Shown: positions 8,301 through 16,611 of the stretch, in pieces
How positions within the stretch are numbered: the stretch's first letter is position 1
How the letters are laid out: each line of letters opens with the position of its first letter
Source of the DNA: Bacteroidales bacterium
GTDB taxonomy: Bacteria > Bacteroidota > Bacteroidia > Bacteroidales > UBA932
Reading direction: 5' to 3'
DNA length: 18,905 nucleotides
NCBI GenBank assembly: GCA_017615445.1
Contig: JAGAAD010000087.1
Span: 1-18,905 of the forward strand
Position numbers and translations under genes: made by a program
Notes under the pieces: model-generated
Database searches by the model: none
What the model was told of the DNA's origin: nothing
Seen by the model: the letters and a program-made list of their open reading frames with translations, nothing else

Positions 8301-8980
8301 ACGACGCCACCCCGGCCGATTTCTGCAACCACTCCCCTGCCCGCAGGCTTGAGGAGGACATCACCGCCCAGTTCGTGAACTCCGGCGTGGATTTCATCAG
8401 TGGCGGCGGACTGCATTTCTGGAATCAGCGTTCGGACGGACGTGACCTCATCCAGGAAATGCAGGACAAAGGCTACACTTTCGTGGACAAGCTTGAGGAT
8501 ATCGCCGGCGCCGAGGGAGACAAGTTCCTCGGAATCTACGACGAATACGACCTCAAGGACGTGGGCCAGCGCGGTCCGGTCCTTCTCGAGAGCACCAAGA
8601 AAGCAATCGAGATGCTGGACAACAAGAAGGGCTTCTTCCTGATGATTGAAGGCTCCCAGATAGACGACTGGGCGCACCGCAATAAAATTGGATATATGTG
8701 CGAAGAGCTGTTCGATTTCGACCGGACTCTCGGATATGTGTTGGAGTGGGCCGCCCGCGATGGTCAAACGCTGGTGGTTGTTACGGCAGATCATAACACA
8801 GGCGGCCTTACACTCCTTCGCGGAGATCTCCAGAAGCACGAAATCAAGGTGAACTACAGCACTAAAGGCCACAACGGCATCATGGTGCCTGTGTTCGCCT
8901 TCGGCCCCCACGCCGAGGATTTCACCGGAGTGCATGAGAATGCGGAGGTCGGCCAGATCGCAATGAAACTCATCAAGTAA
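5387..8980 (+). CDS. GH2 exo-beta-D-glucosaminidase-like / alkaline phosphatase fusion lipoprotein
   Basis: This 1197-residue protein joins two complete enzymes. A lipoprotein signal ends at LSSC (C18). Residues about 28-180 are the GH2 sugar-binding sandwich, 184-293 an Ig-like domain, 295-610 the barrel, and 620-825 Ig-like domains as in exo-beta-D-glucosaminidases. WAMGSD places the acid/base at D430 rather than the usual GH2 glutamate, and GFNTETG places the nucleophile at E499; this Asp/Glu pairing marks the exo-glucosaminidase (CsxA) subfamily, which removes terminal GlcN from chitosan-type chains. After a linker (about 826-868), residues 872-1197 form an alkaline phosphatase with D881, nucleophile S922 in TDSCAG, D973/T975 in DATPA, E1088, D1093, H1097, D1135-H1136 and H1162. 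The E-x4-D-x3-H spacing equals that of the E. coli enzyme. The frame is unbroken. It overlaps the GH20 gene by one base. The substrate is inferred to be a phosphorylated glucosamine glycan. Confidence 0.9.
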   Translation: MKKYAAILFAALVALSSCCTNLEGTDLTHWKLQREGDKHTYDAVVPCTVAGALNEAGVFGENVLEQDRYFSIDKSLFDSPWIYTTTFEAEKGLNHILRFEGIGYSADIWVNGKQIAAADTTFGVFCIREYDITKIAKPRNILKVRVFKAPEQSLNNGYVDWNPRPVDESMGIWRKVELISTPDVRIADVFVKPEVNVEDLKEASFTAEVTLMNHSAAPVEGTLRGVYESGQFEQAVTLAPGETKTLTINEPVVKPRIWWSCDLGKPELYNLNVSFAKGDKVSDSKKVRFGLRDIKGDLDEYGHRLFKLNGKPVLIKSAGWTDDIFMQDPRERTLKQLELVKNMNLNSVRFENIWSKDGAVYDLCDSLGLLAIVGWSCQWEWKSYCGYPEVSHFGCINTPEAEELAVRYLHDQLIWMRNHPSVISWAMGSDRVPNERLEEAYMKWYDQLEYRPYVVSSKGMASKFGGPSGMKMEGPYEYVAPDYWFVDTKHGGNYGFNTETGIGMNLPQAESIKRIVGEENLWPLNDIWNKHCTASTSDMCSTREEETAMTGFYGAPVSFEDFVRKAHALDYDGTRSMYEAFRVAVPRTTGIVQWMLNSAWPSLYWQQFDWYLVPTAGYYGTQKACEPVQLIYNYGDHAVWAVNDVAPAGEFTAVLKIYGADSKLRKTQQKSITIKPREPQKVFAGIDGPCFVALELIDHKGRTVADNFYCVGKGNNTYDWKKSNWYQTPITDYVDLSFVAALPQTEVEMKTVSNGQKYKVTLSNKSDVIAYQNILKAKDADGQLIPAVLWSDNFLTLLPGQSKTVRCTVPEGFGPATITMDGWNAAVRQAAPDSLDRNLSAYAMNDFSRDDTYSKEETYDIVKVQQPKGKKVKNVIFMIGDGMGFEQISCAWVVNGGKLNMDQMPVLGASRTYAANKLITDSCAGGAALASGQKTNYGYIGLDPDGNVMDTQLKKAQRAGKKTGITVTCRLNDATPADFCNHSPARRLEEDITAQFVNSGVDFISGGGLHFWNQRSDGRDLIQEMQDKGYTFVDKLEDIAGAEGDKFLGIYDEYDLKDVGQRGPVLLESTKKAIEMLDNKKGFFLMIEGSQIDDWAHRNKIGYMCEELFDFDRTLGYVLEWAARDGQTLVVVTADHNTGGLTLLRGDLQKHEIKVNYSTKGHNGIMVPVFAFGPHAEDFTGVHENAEVGQIAMKLIK

Positions 8981-11097
8981 TGAAAGCGCTGATATTCCTG
9001 CTCGCAGCCGTTATTGGCGTCATCCCCCAGCCCGTTTCCATGGAGCTGGGAGAAGGCACGATGAGAATCTGCAAGCTGAACACGGTCTACCGTCTGGACA
9101 AAAATCTGGACATCCCCGCAGAGGGCTATGTGATAGACGCCATCGGCAAGAAAGTGATAGTGGAAGCCTCCACCGAGGCCGGAATCTTCTATGCGAAACA
9201 GACTCTGGCCCAGCTCAAACAGGGCAAGCGCATTCCGAAGGTGAAGATAGTGGACTATCCCCGCTTCGAGTGGCGCGGCTGGCACATAGACCCTTGCCGT
9301 CATTTCATGAGCGTCGCGGACATCAAGAAGCAGATCGACGTGATGGCCCAGTACAAGATCAACGTCATGCACTGGCATCTGACAGACGATCAGGGCTGGC
9401 GCATAGAGATCAAGAAATACCCCAAGCTGACCGAGGTCGGCGCCTGGCGCACCGAATTCGACGGCACTGTCCATGGCGGTTTCTACACCCAGGACGAAAT
9501 CCGCGATGTGGTGGCATATGCCGCCGAGCGTTTCATCACGGTGGTTCCGGAAATCGAGATGCCCGGCCACAGCCACGCCGCAATAAGGGCCTATCCGGAG
9601 CTGAGCTGCACGAAAGAGACTCTGGCCGACTTCTACACCTGGGGTTCGCCGGAAATCGCACTTTGCGCCGGTCAGGACTACACCTACGAATTCCTCGAGA
9701 ACGTCATTAAAGAGGTCGTAGAGCTCTTCCCGAGCGAGTACATCCACATCGGCGGAGACGAATGCCAGAAGACAAAGTGGAAGCACTGCCCCGTCTGCCA
9801 GGCCCGAATCAAATCCGAAGGTCTGAAAGCGGACAGCGAGTTCACCGCTGAAGAAAAGCTCCAGAGCTATGCCGTCCGCAGGATGGAAAAGATCCTCTCA
9901 AAATATGGCCGCAAACTCATCGGCTGGGACGAGATTCTCGAAGGAGGCCTCAGCGACGGAGCCGCGGTGATGAGCTGGCGCGGAGAATCCGGCGGAATCA
10001 AGGCCGCAGCCACCAACCACAATGTGGTGATGACCCCGAGCCGAGCCGGAATGTATTTCGACCACTATCAGGGCGATGCGAAGATAGAGCCCGTGACGAT
10101 AGGCAACCTGAACACCCTGGAGAAGGTCTACAACTACGACCCTGTGCCCGAGTCGCTCAAGAAGCAGAATAAGGGCTCATACGTGAAGGGAGTTCAGTGC
10201 AACAACTGGTCGGAGTATATGTACGACGAAGCCAAGCGCGAGTACATGCTCTTCCCGCGCGCCTTCGCGCTCGCAGAGATTGCATGGACCCCGCTCGAAA
10301 GGAAAGATTTCGCGGACTTCCTCGTGAGGATGGACGTCGCCTGCCAGAAACTGGACAAGGCCGGTGTGGTCTACCATATCCCTATGCCCGAGCAGCCCGG
10401 CGGCTCCTGCGACAATCTGGCATTCACGGACAATCTTAAGCTCGAATTCACCACCAGCAGGCCGATGAAGATAGTCTACACACTGGACGGCAGCGAGCCC
10501 ACCGCCGAATCGGCCGAGTATCTCGGACCGCTTCTGCTGAACCAGAGCACCACCGTCAAGACCGCGTGTGTGACCTCTTACGGCAAGCTTGGCCCTGTGC
10601 GCACCATCACCGCCAGCAGGCAGGAGCCCCTCAAGGCCTCTACCCCCGACTGGGTCGGTCTCAGAGCGCGCAGGGTGGACGGCCGCTTCACCAGCCCCTC
10701 AGCGATTCCCGCGGACGCAGCCTTGAAGGCAGTCGCCGTGAATGGAATCAAAGATCTCGGAGCCCTCGAAAAGTTCGACAAGAACATGCCGGACACTCTC
10801 AAATTCTACGCGGCTGAAGGAGAAGGCTGGTTCACCGTCCCGAAGACGGGAGTCTACCGCTTCAATTCGGACACCGACATGGTGTGGATAGACGGAAAGC
10901 TCGTAATCGACAACGGAAACGAAGTCAAGCGCTATTCCCGCCACGACAGCGAACTTGTCCTCGAGCAGGGCATGCACAAAGTGAAAGTTCTCTTCATATA
11001 TAATGTTGTGGGAGGATGGAATTCTATCCGCTACAAACCGGACGTGATGATGCGCCGGAGCGGAGAAGATAAATTCAAATCGATAACTCTATACTAA
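8980..11097 (+). CDS. GH20 beta-N-acetylhexosaminidase with C-terminal PA14-like domain
   Basis: This 705-residue exo-enzyme should remove terminal beta-linked GlcNAc or GalNAc. A very short hydrophobic signal (about 1-13) runs straight into IPQPVSMELGEG, the start of the small GH20b domain. The catalytic barrel spans about 94-450 with WRGWHIDPCRHFMS, HWHLTDDQGWRIEI (131-144), PEIEMPGHSHA (190-200) and the catalytic pair D260-E261 in HIGGDE. Those residues support substrate-assisted catalysis, in which the N-acetyl group of the sugar takes part, so GlcNAc rather than GlcN is its substrate. Residues about 485-545 form a chitobiase-type C-terminal beta domain (YTLDGSEPT), and about 555-695 resemble a PA14 domain (GWFTVPKTGVYRF, VWIDGKLVIDN), often carbohydrate-binding. 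It starts on the last base of the GH2-phosphatase stop, implying translational coupling. The two exo-enzymes would complement each other on partly deacetylated GlcNAc/GlcN chains. Confidence 0.93.
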   Translation: MKALIFLLAAVIGVIPQPVSMELGEGTMRICKLNTVYRLDKNLDIPAEGYVIDAIGKKVIVEASTEAGIFYAKQTLAQLKQGKRIPKVKIVDYPRFEWRGWHIDPCRHFMSVADIKKQIDVMAQYKINVMHWHLTDDQGWRIEIKKYPKLTEVGAWRTEFDGTVHGGFYTQDEIRDVVAYAAERFITVVPEIEMPGHSHAAIRAYPELSCTKETLADFYTWGSPEIALCAGQDYTYEFLENVIKEVVELFPSEYIHIGGDECQKTKWKHCPVCQARIKSEGLKADSEFTAEEKLQSYAVRRMEKILSKYGRKLIGWDEILEGGLSDGAAVMSWRGESGGIKAAATNHNVVMTPSRAGMYFDHYQGDAKIEPVTIGNLNTLEKVYNYDPVPESLKKQNKGSYVKGVQCNNWSEYMYDEAKREYMLFPRAFALAEIAWTPLERKDFADFLVRMDVACQKLDKAGVVYHIPMPEQPGGSCDNLAFTDNLKLEFTTSRPMKIVYTLDGSEPTAESAEYLGPLLLNQSTTVKTACVTSYGKLGPVRTITASRQEPLKASTPDWVGLRARRVDGRFTSPSAIPADAALKAVAVNGIKDLGALEKFDKNMPDTLKFYAAEGEGWFTVPKTGVYRFNSDTDMVWIDGKLVIDNGNEVKRYSRHDSELVLEQGMHKVKVLFIYNVVGGWNSIRYKPDVMMRRSGEDKFKSITLY

Positions 11098-11120
11098 TCT
11101 ATTTACTAACCCAAGGAAAA

Positions 11121-14100
11121 ATGAAAACATTTTCAAAATTTCTCCTGTCTGTGCTGTTTCTGGGCGCTCTGAGCGTGCCGACAGCACTCGGCGCGGCCGG
11201 CGATGAAGTCACCGGCACCGTCAAGGACGCCAAGGGTAACCCCGTGATCGGGGCCATGGTGGCAGATGAGGCCCAGAAGGCCTACACCATGACCGATCTC
11301 GACGGTTTCTTCGCTTTCGTCCCGACGACCTCGCGCATCACGGTTTCCTGCCTTGGTTATGTGACCAAGACACTCACAGTGAAACCCGGCCAGAAGATCA
11401 ACATCGTCCTCGATGACGACAGCACCCTCCTTGAGGATGCGGTCGTGGTCGGTTACGCCGTGCAGTCCAAGGCCAACCTCACCGGTGCGGTCAGCACCGT
11501 GGACGTGGGAACTCAGATGGCAGGCCGTTCCATCCCTGACGTAGGCCGTGGTCTCCAGGGTGCGGCAGCCGGTCTTTCGGTCACCCTCCCGGACGCTGAG
11601 GTCGGTTCGGATGCCCGCATCCGTATCCGTGGCGCCATCGCTTCGATCGAAGGCGGCGCAAGCCCTCTGATCCTCGTGGACAACGTGGAGGTCCCTTCGC
11701 TGCAGGTCGTGAACACGGACGACGTGGAAAGCATCTCCGTCCTTAAGGACGCCGCCTCCACCTCCATCTATGGTGCAAAGGCTGCTTTCGGCGTTATCCT
11801 TATCACCACCAAGAAAGGCGCCAAGACAGACAAAGTTACAGTCTCCTACAACGGTATGTGGTCCTTCGAGAACCTCGCCAAGGACTATGACATGGCAGGC
11901 GTGAACGGTCTTCAGTACATGCTGGATGCAGCGTACCGCGCAAAGGCCAACTACAGCATCAGCAACACGGACAACGCACAGCGCACTCCCGGTAAGTATC
12001 CCACGGACGGCGTGAGAGTCGGTTCTTACTTCAGCACCGACAAAGACGCGTTCGCACGTTCCCAGGAATGGTGGGCCAAGTACGGCAAGGGCGGCTCGGT
12101 CCGCGAACTCGGCCCGAACGACCCTATCGTCTACGGACGTGACTGGTACTACAGCGGCGGCACCAACTATGGTGTTCGTGTCTACAACATCTACGACTAC
12201 CTCGTCCGCGAGAACGCCCCGAGTGATCAGCACTCCGTCAGCGTGAGCGGCAAGAGCGGCAACACCACCTTCAACATCGGTCTCGGATATGTGTATCAGA
12301 GCGGTATGATGAAGTGCACCACGGACGACTACACCAAGTACAACGCTTCCGTGAAGGTGGAGACCGAAGTCAACAAGTTTGTCACGGTCCGCGCCGGTCT
12401 CATGTACTCGAACCGTAACAAGAGGTATCCTCTCATCGCTGAAAGCACCTCTTACAGCCCCTGGCTGTACCTCTACCGCTGGTCTCCCGTCTTCCCCTAC
12501 GGATATGACGAAAGAGGCAACATCTTCCGCGGCGTGTTCTCCGAGGCCACTCAGGCAAACACCGCTTCGATGAAGTACAACTACAACAATGTGAACCTCG
12601 GTTTCACCCTGCATCCGGTGAAGAACCTCAACATCGTGGCCGACTACACATTCTCGAACCAGGAGTACATCCAGACTCTCCCGGGAACCACCTTCTCGGC
12701 AGCCAACTGGAAGAGCACCACTCCTCAGCCCTACCTGGACGACAACGGCAACCAGATCTATGTGGACAACGACGGTAATCCGGTGGCCAGCTCTGCAGAA
12801 GGCGCCCAGATGGCATACTACTTCCCTTATCAGGAAGACTATGTCCAGAACAACGACATCCACTTCCTGTCCCGTTCGCACGAGAACTCATACCGCCACA
12901 CCTTCAACGGCTTCACGGACTACACCCTGACCCTCGCTGATGCGCACACCATCAAGGCGATGCTCGGTATGAACCTCTCCACCTATGACCGCACCGGCCA
13001 GACCACCCGCGTGGCCGACCTTTCGAACTACGAGAATCCTCAGTTCGCATTCGGTACCGGTGTCTGGACAGGTTCCGGTAAGGCATCCTGGGAGTCGCAG
13101 GTCGGCTTCTTCGGACGTCTGAACTACAACTTCAAAGACAGGTATCTGCTCGAGGCCAACCTCCGCCGCGACGGTTCATCGAAGTTCCCCACCAAACTGC
13201 GCTGGGCATGGTTCCCTTCATTCTCCGCAGGTTGGCGCATAATCGAGGAGCCTTGGATGGAGCCGCTCAAGCAGTATGTCAGCACCCTCAAGGCCCGCGT
13301 GTCCTGGGGTTCCGTGGGCGACCAGACCGTTTCTTCGTCGCTTTACATCCCTCAGCTGAGCACCGGCCAGAACTCCTGGATCGGAGGCAACGGAGCTCTC
13401 TTCAGCTACGCCAGCACTCCTTCCACGGTGTCCGATTCCATCACCTGGCAGACCATCAAGACCGCTGACGCCGGTCTGGACGCCCGCTTCTTCGACAGCC
13501 ATGTCGGTCTCACCTTCGACTACTTCATCCGCGACACCGAGGACATGATCGTCCCTACCGACGGAGTGAACACTGTCACCTACGGTGCTTCCGCACCTAA
13601 GGCCAACCTCGGCGCCCTCCGTACGAACGGTTGGGAACTCCAGCTGGACGCCAACTGGCGCTTCGAGAACGGTCTCGGAATCAACGGTATGTTCCAGCTC
13701 GCAGACGCGAAGAGCAAGATCACCGCTTACGGCGACACCAAGAGCCTGAGCAGCTGGTATGTGGGAAAGACCTACGGAGAAATCTGGGGCTTCCGGGCCG
13801 AAAGGCTCTATCAGTTCGACGACTTCGAGCTCGACGCCGACGGCAACCTCCAGCTCATCGAGCTCACAGCCGACGACACCAACGATCCTGCCTGCGTGGG
13901 CAAGACCTCGTTCAAACTCAAACCCGGCCCGAACGGCGAGAAGCCTGTCTATCAGTCCTACTTCGAAGGCAGCTCCTTCCACTTCGGCCCTGGTGACATC
14001 AAGTACAAGGATGTGGACGGCGACGGAGTTCTCTCCCGCGGCACCCGCACCACCGACGACCACGGCGACCTCGTGGTGATCGGTAACGAGACCCCTCGTT

Positions 14101-14630
14101 ATGAGTACAGCTTCCGCCTCGGCGCCGACTGGTTCGGCTTCGACGTGTCCGTCTTCTTCCAGGGAGTCGGAAAGCGTGAGATCTGGGGACAGGGTCCTCT
14201 TGCTGTCGCAGGTTTCTACACCTCCGACGGTGCTATGTCCGCAGCTTTCGCAGACAACTACTGGAGGCCTGACCACACCGACGCCTACTGGCCCGCAGCC
14301 TACAACCTTGACCGCGACACCAGCGTGGACAAGTACAACTACCTGAAGAACGACCGTATGCTCCTCAACATGGCATACCTGAGGCTCAAGAACCTCACCA
14401 TCGGTTACACTCTTCCCGGCAAGATCTCCAATAAGGTTGGAATCTCCAGGCTTCGCGTCTACTTCACCGCTGAGAACTTCCTCACCTGGGACAATCTCCG
14501 CGGACTCCCTATTGATCCTGAGTGCATCTCCGGCTACTCCATGTGGGGCAGCAACTACGCACAGGGCTGGACCGGCGCCAGCACGCCCGTGTTCAGGACT
14601 ATCACTTTCGGCACACAGGTTAGCTTCTAA
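11121..14630 (+). CDS. susC-like: SusC-like TonB-dependent outer-membrane oligosaccharide transporter
   Basis: This 1169-residue beta-barrel imports glycan oligomers across the outer membrane using TonB energy. A signal peptide covers about 1-25. A carboxypeptidase-D-like N-terminal extension follows at about 29-98 (GTVKDAKGNPVIGA, DLDGFFAF), then a TonB-box-like LEDAVVVGYAVQ near 104-115 and the plug domain to about 235. The SusC signature DAASTSIYGAK..GVILITT is at 210-230. The rest is the 22-stranded barrel, ending in the aromatic FGTQVSF typical of barrel-assembly signals. An AAGGA-like purine stretch (AAGGA at 11113-11117) lies just ahead of the start. It follows GH20 by 23 bp and is 8 bp before SusD, its lid partner. 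By eye, its codons are strongly biased to C/T-ending forms such as ATC and GGT, as expected for high expression. The glycan carried is inferred from the neighbouring enzymes only. Confidence 0.96.
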   Translation: MKTFSKFLLSVLFLGALSVPTALGAAGDEVTGTVKDAKGNPVIGAMVADEAQKAYTMTDLDGFFAFVPTTSRITVSCLGYVTKTLTVKPGQKINIVLDDDSTLLEDAVVVGYAVQSKANLTGAVSTVDVGTQMAGRSIPDVGRGLQGAAAGLSVTLPDAEVGSDARIRIRGAIASIEGGASPLILVDNVEVPSLQVVNTDDVESISVLKDAASTSIYGAKAAFGVILITTKKGAKTDKVTVSYNGMWSFENLAKDYDMAGVNGLQYMLDAAYRAKANYSISNTDNAQRTPGKYPTDGVRVGSYFSTDKDAFARSQEWWAKYGKGGSVRELGPNDPIVYGRDWYYSGGTNYGVRVYNIYDYLVRENAPSDQHSVSVSGKSGNTTFNIGLGYVYQSGMMKCTTDDYTKYNASVKVETEVNKFVTVRAGLMYSNRNKRYPLIAESTSYSPWLYLYRWSPVFPYGYDERGNIFRGVFSEATQANTASMKYNYNNVNLGFTLHPVKNLNIVADYTFSNQEYIQTLPGTTFSAANWKSTTPQPYLDDNGNQIYVDNDGNPVASSAEGAQMAYYFPYQEDYVQNNDIHFLSRSHENSYRHTFNGFTDYTLTLADAHTIKAMLGMNLSTYDRTGQTTRVADLSNYENPQFAFGTGVWTGSGKASWESQVGFFGRLNYNFKDRYLLEANLRRDGSSKFPTKLRWAWFPSFSAGWRIIEEPWMEPLKQYVSTLKARVSWGSVGDQTVSSSLYIPQLSTGQNSWIGGNGALFSYASTPSTVSDSITWQTIKTADAGLDARFFDSHVGLTFDYFIRDTEDMIVPTDGVNTVTYGASAPKANLGALRTNGWELQLDANWRFENGLGINGMFQLADAKSKITAYGDTKSLSSWYVGKTYGEIWGFRAERLYQFDDFELDADGNLQLIELTADDTNDPACVGKTSFKLKPGPNGEKPVYQSYFEGSSFHFGPGDIKYKDVDGDGVLSRGTRTTDDHGDLVVIGNETPRYEYSFRLGADWFGFDVSVFFQGVGKREIWGQGPLAVAGFYTSDGAMSAAFADNYWRPDHTDAYWPAAYNLDRDTSVDKYNYLKNDRMLLNMAYLRLKNLTIGYTLPGKISNKVGISRLRVYFTAENFLTWDNLRGLPIDPECISGYSMWGSNYAQGWTGASTPVFRTITFGTQVSF

Positions 14631-14638
14631 AAACGACA

Positions 14639-16603
14639 ATGAGTATGAAAAAGATATTTTACGTTTTATTTGCAGCAATTGCGCTCAGCGCCTGCAGCAA
14701 AATAGATGCTCTGCTCGATCGTCCCGCCCTCACCACCACTGTTGACAACAACTTCTGGCGCACCGAAGGCGATATCAGACTGTATGTGAACGGCTTCTAT
14801 CCTCTCTACTTCGAGGGATACGGAAAAGACTGGGATCAGGAGTTCGCTCCCGTCCGCGGCGGCACCAGCTTCTGCGACGACTTCATCTCCGAAGGAACCC
14901 AGAGCCGCTTCGAGAACAAGGTTCCGGACAGCCGCGGATCTTCCGGCGAATCCCGTTCCTGCTATTCGCAGTACTACGGACCCAGCTGGGGCTTCGGACG
15001 CATCCACAAAGTCAACATCCTTATCGACCGTCTGAACGAGCACAAGGACAACTTCTCCGAAGAGGCCTTCAAACACTGGATGTCGATTGCTTATTTCTTC
15101 AAGATCTATGAGTATTCGGATCTGGTCAGCGTGTTCGGCAATGTGCCTTACTTCGAGACCACGGTCAAGGACCTCGACTTCGACACTCAGTACAAAGACC
15201 GCGACAACCGTCAGTTCGTGATGGACAAGGTCTATGATATGTGCGACTATGTCCTCGAGAACATGCGCGAAGACGACGGCGCGAACAACGTCAACAAGTA
15301 TGTTGCAGCAGCCTTCATCTCCCGCTTCATGCTCTACGAAGGAACATGGCAGAAGTACCACGACGGCGAGACCTTCTCGCACAAAGTCTATGTGGCAGCA
15401 GACGGCACCGAGTCCAACAAGATCGACAGCGGCACCGAAAAGCTCGTCACCGAGACTGTCTGCGACGCGGAACACGCCGAGAAGTACCTCAAGATGGCGG
15501 TTAAGGCTGCCGAGGTGGTTATGAACAGCGGAAAGTACAGCTTCTCCAGCAGTTTCAAGGATCTGTTCGCTTCCGAGGATCTGGCCGGCAACGGCGAAGT
15601 CCTGCTTTACAGGCACTACGACGAGGCTCTCCAGGTCCGCCATCCTATCGGATCCTACAACGGCGGTTCCGATTCCGGAAGCAACGTCAACCTCGAGTAC
15701 ATCAAGTCTTACAACTGCCAGGACGGAAAGCCTTATTCGATTTCCTCCGTGGCAGGAGCCAACGACTTCTCGATTCCGAATCTCGTGAAGACCCGCGACC
15801 CGCGCTTCTTCGACACCTTCTGGGGACAGGTGAACATCAAGTCCAACTCGATGATCTACTGCTACAAGTTCGCTTCCTACGAAGCTCTGGACTACTTCTT
15901 CACCACCGGAGACAAACTCCCCAACTGGCAGGGTATCTACAACACCAACGACGCTCCCATCATCAGGCTCGGTGAAGTGGTGCTGAACTGGATTGAGGCA
16001 AAGGCCGAACTGGCCGAGTCCTACGGCGGAGACGCAGTCACCCAGGCAGACCTCGACAAGTCTGTCAACGCACTCCGCGACCGTCCTCTGAGCGCCGCCG
16101 CCCTTAAGGCAGGCGTGCAGAAGACCGCCCACCTGCAGATCGACGCAATTCCTTCGGATCCCGCAAGGGACACCGATGTGCCGAAGCTCATCTGGGAAAT
16201 CCGCCGCGAGCGCCGTATGGAATTCCTCCACGAAGGAAGCCGTATCAAGGACCTCTATCGCTGGTACAAGCTTGACTACATGGACTACGACACCAACCCG
16301 GACAAGTATCTCGGACCTTGGATTGACTGTGTGGCCGAACTCGGCGACGACGCCTCGATCCCTGCAGTCAACAGGAACTTCCTCAGCCAGAGGGTCAACG
16401 TCCTCACCGTCCAGCATGCCGACGGCACCGTTGCCAAGTACAACGGCACCAATGGCGCAGATATGGTCGGCTACTACTGTGTGCGTAACGCAGCGAACCG
16501 CGAAACCTTCTTCGATCGCTCCTACATGGCTCCTATCGGCCAGCAGCAGATCAACGATTACAAGATGCGCGGCTATGTGCTGACTCAGACTGAGAACTGG
16601 TAG
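14639..16603 (+). CDS. susD-like: SusD/RagB-like surface glycan-binding lipoprotein
   Basis: This 654-residue lipoprotein is the extracellular lid of the SusC transporter. The signal ends in the lipobox LSAC (C19), so the mature protein is lipid-anchored at the outer membrane. The N-terminal TPR-like part includes NFWRTEGDIRLYVNGFY (38-54), the usual SusD entry helix, and FKIYEYSDLVSVFGNVPYFE (154-173). The family signature near the C-terminus is IRRERRMEFLHEGSRIKDLY (521-540), followed by RWYK. At 654 residues it is somewhat longer than many SusD proteins. An in-frame ATG at 14645 is an alternative start and gives the more typical MKK beginning; either leaves the lipobox intact. It lies 8 bp after SusC and 8 bp before the GH18 gene, so all three are probably one transcript. 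The family is certain; the ligand is not visible from the sequence. Confidence 0.95.
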   Translation: MSMKKIFYVLFAAIALSACSKIDALLDRPALTTTVDNNFWRTEGDIRLYVNGFYPLYFEGYGKDWDQEFAPVRGGTSFCDDFISEGTQSRFENKVPDSRGSSGESRSCYSQYYGPSWGFGRIHKVNILIDRLNEHKDNFSEEAFKHWMSIAYFFKIYEYSDLVSVFGNVPYFETTVKDLDFDTQYKDRDNRQFVMDKVYDMCDYVLENMREDDGANNVNKYVAAAFISRFMLYEGTWQKYHDGETFSHKVYVAADGTESNKIDSGTEKLVTETVCDAEHAEKYLKMAVKAAEVVMNSGKYSFSSSFKDLFASEDLAGNGEVLLYRHYDEALQVRHPIGSYNGGSDSGSNVNLEYIKSYNCQDGKPYSISSVAGANDFSIPNLVKTRDPRFFDTFWGQVNIKSNSMIYCYKFASYEALDYFFTTGDKLPNWQGIYNTNDAPIIRLGEVVLNWIEAKAELAESYGGDAVTQADLDKSVNALRDRPLSAAALKAGVQKTAHLQIDAIPSDPARDTDVPKLIWEIRRERRMEFLHEGSRIKDLYRWYKLDYMDYDTNPDKYLGPWIDCVAELGDDASIPAVNRNFLSQRVNVLTVQHADGTVAKYNGTNGADMVGYYCVRNAANRETFFDRSYMAPIGQQQINDYKMRGYVLTQTENW

Positions 16604-16611
16604 TCATTGGC

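Noticed and set aside
7682..8935. Minus-strand open frame of 417 codons opposite the phosphatase half of the fusion
   Set aside because: It is antisense to intact alkaline phosphatase motifs and has no domain of its own.
11098..11120. Separate promoter for SusC
   Set aside because: The 23-bp gap has no match to the -7 consensus. Only a weak purine stretch near the start codon is visible.
11133..12881. Long open frame of 582 codons on the minus strand within the SusC gene
   Set aside because: It lies fully antisense to a conserved SusC with clear domain motifs, and its translation shows no recognisable domain. GC-rich codons on the real strand produce such shadow frames.
13218..14678. Minus-strand open frame of 486 codons opposite the SusC 3' end
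   Set aside because: It is a shadow of the SusC coding strand with low-complexity Val/Glu/Gly composition.
14666..16417. Minus-strand open frame of 583 codons opposite SusD
   Set aside because: Its Val/Asp/His-rich translation has no family features, and the + strand SusD is certain.
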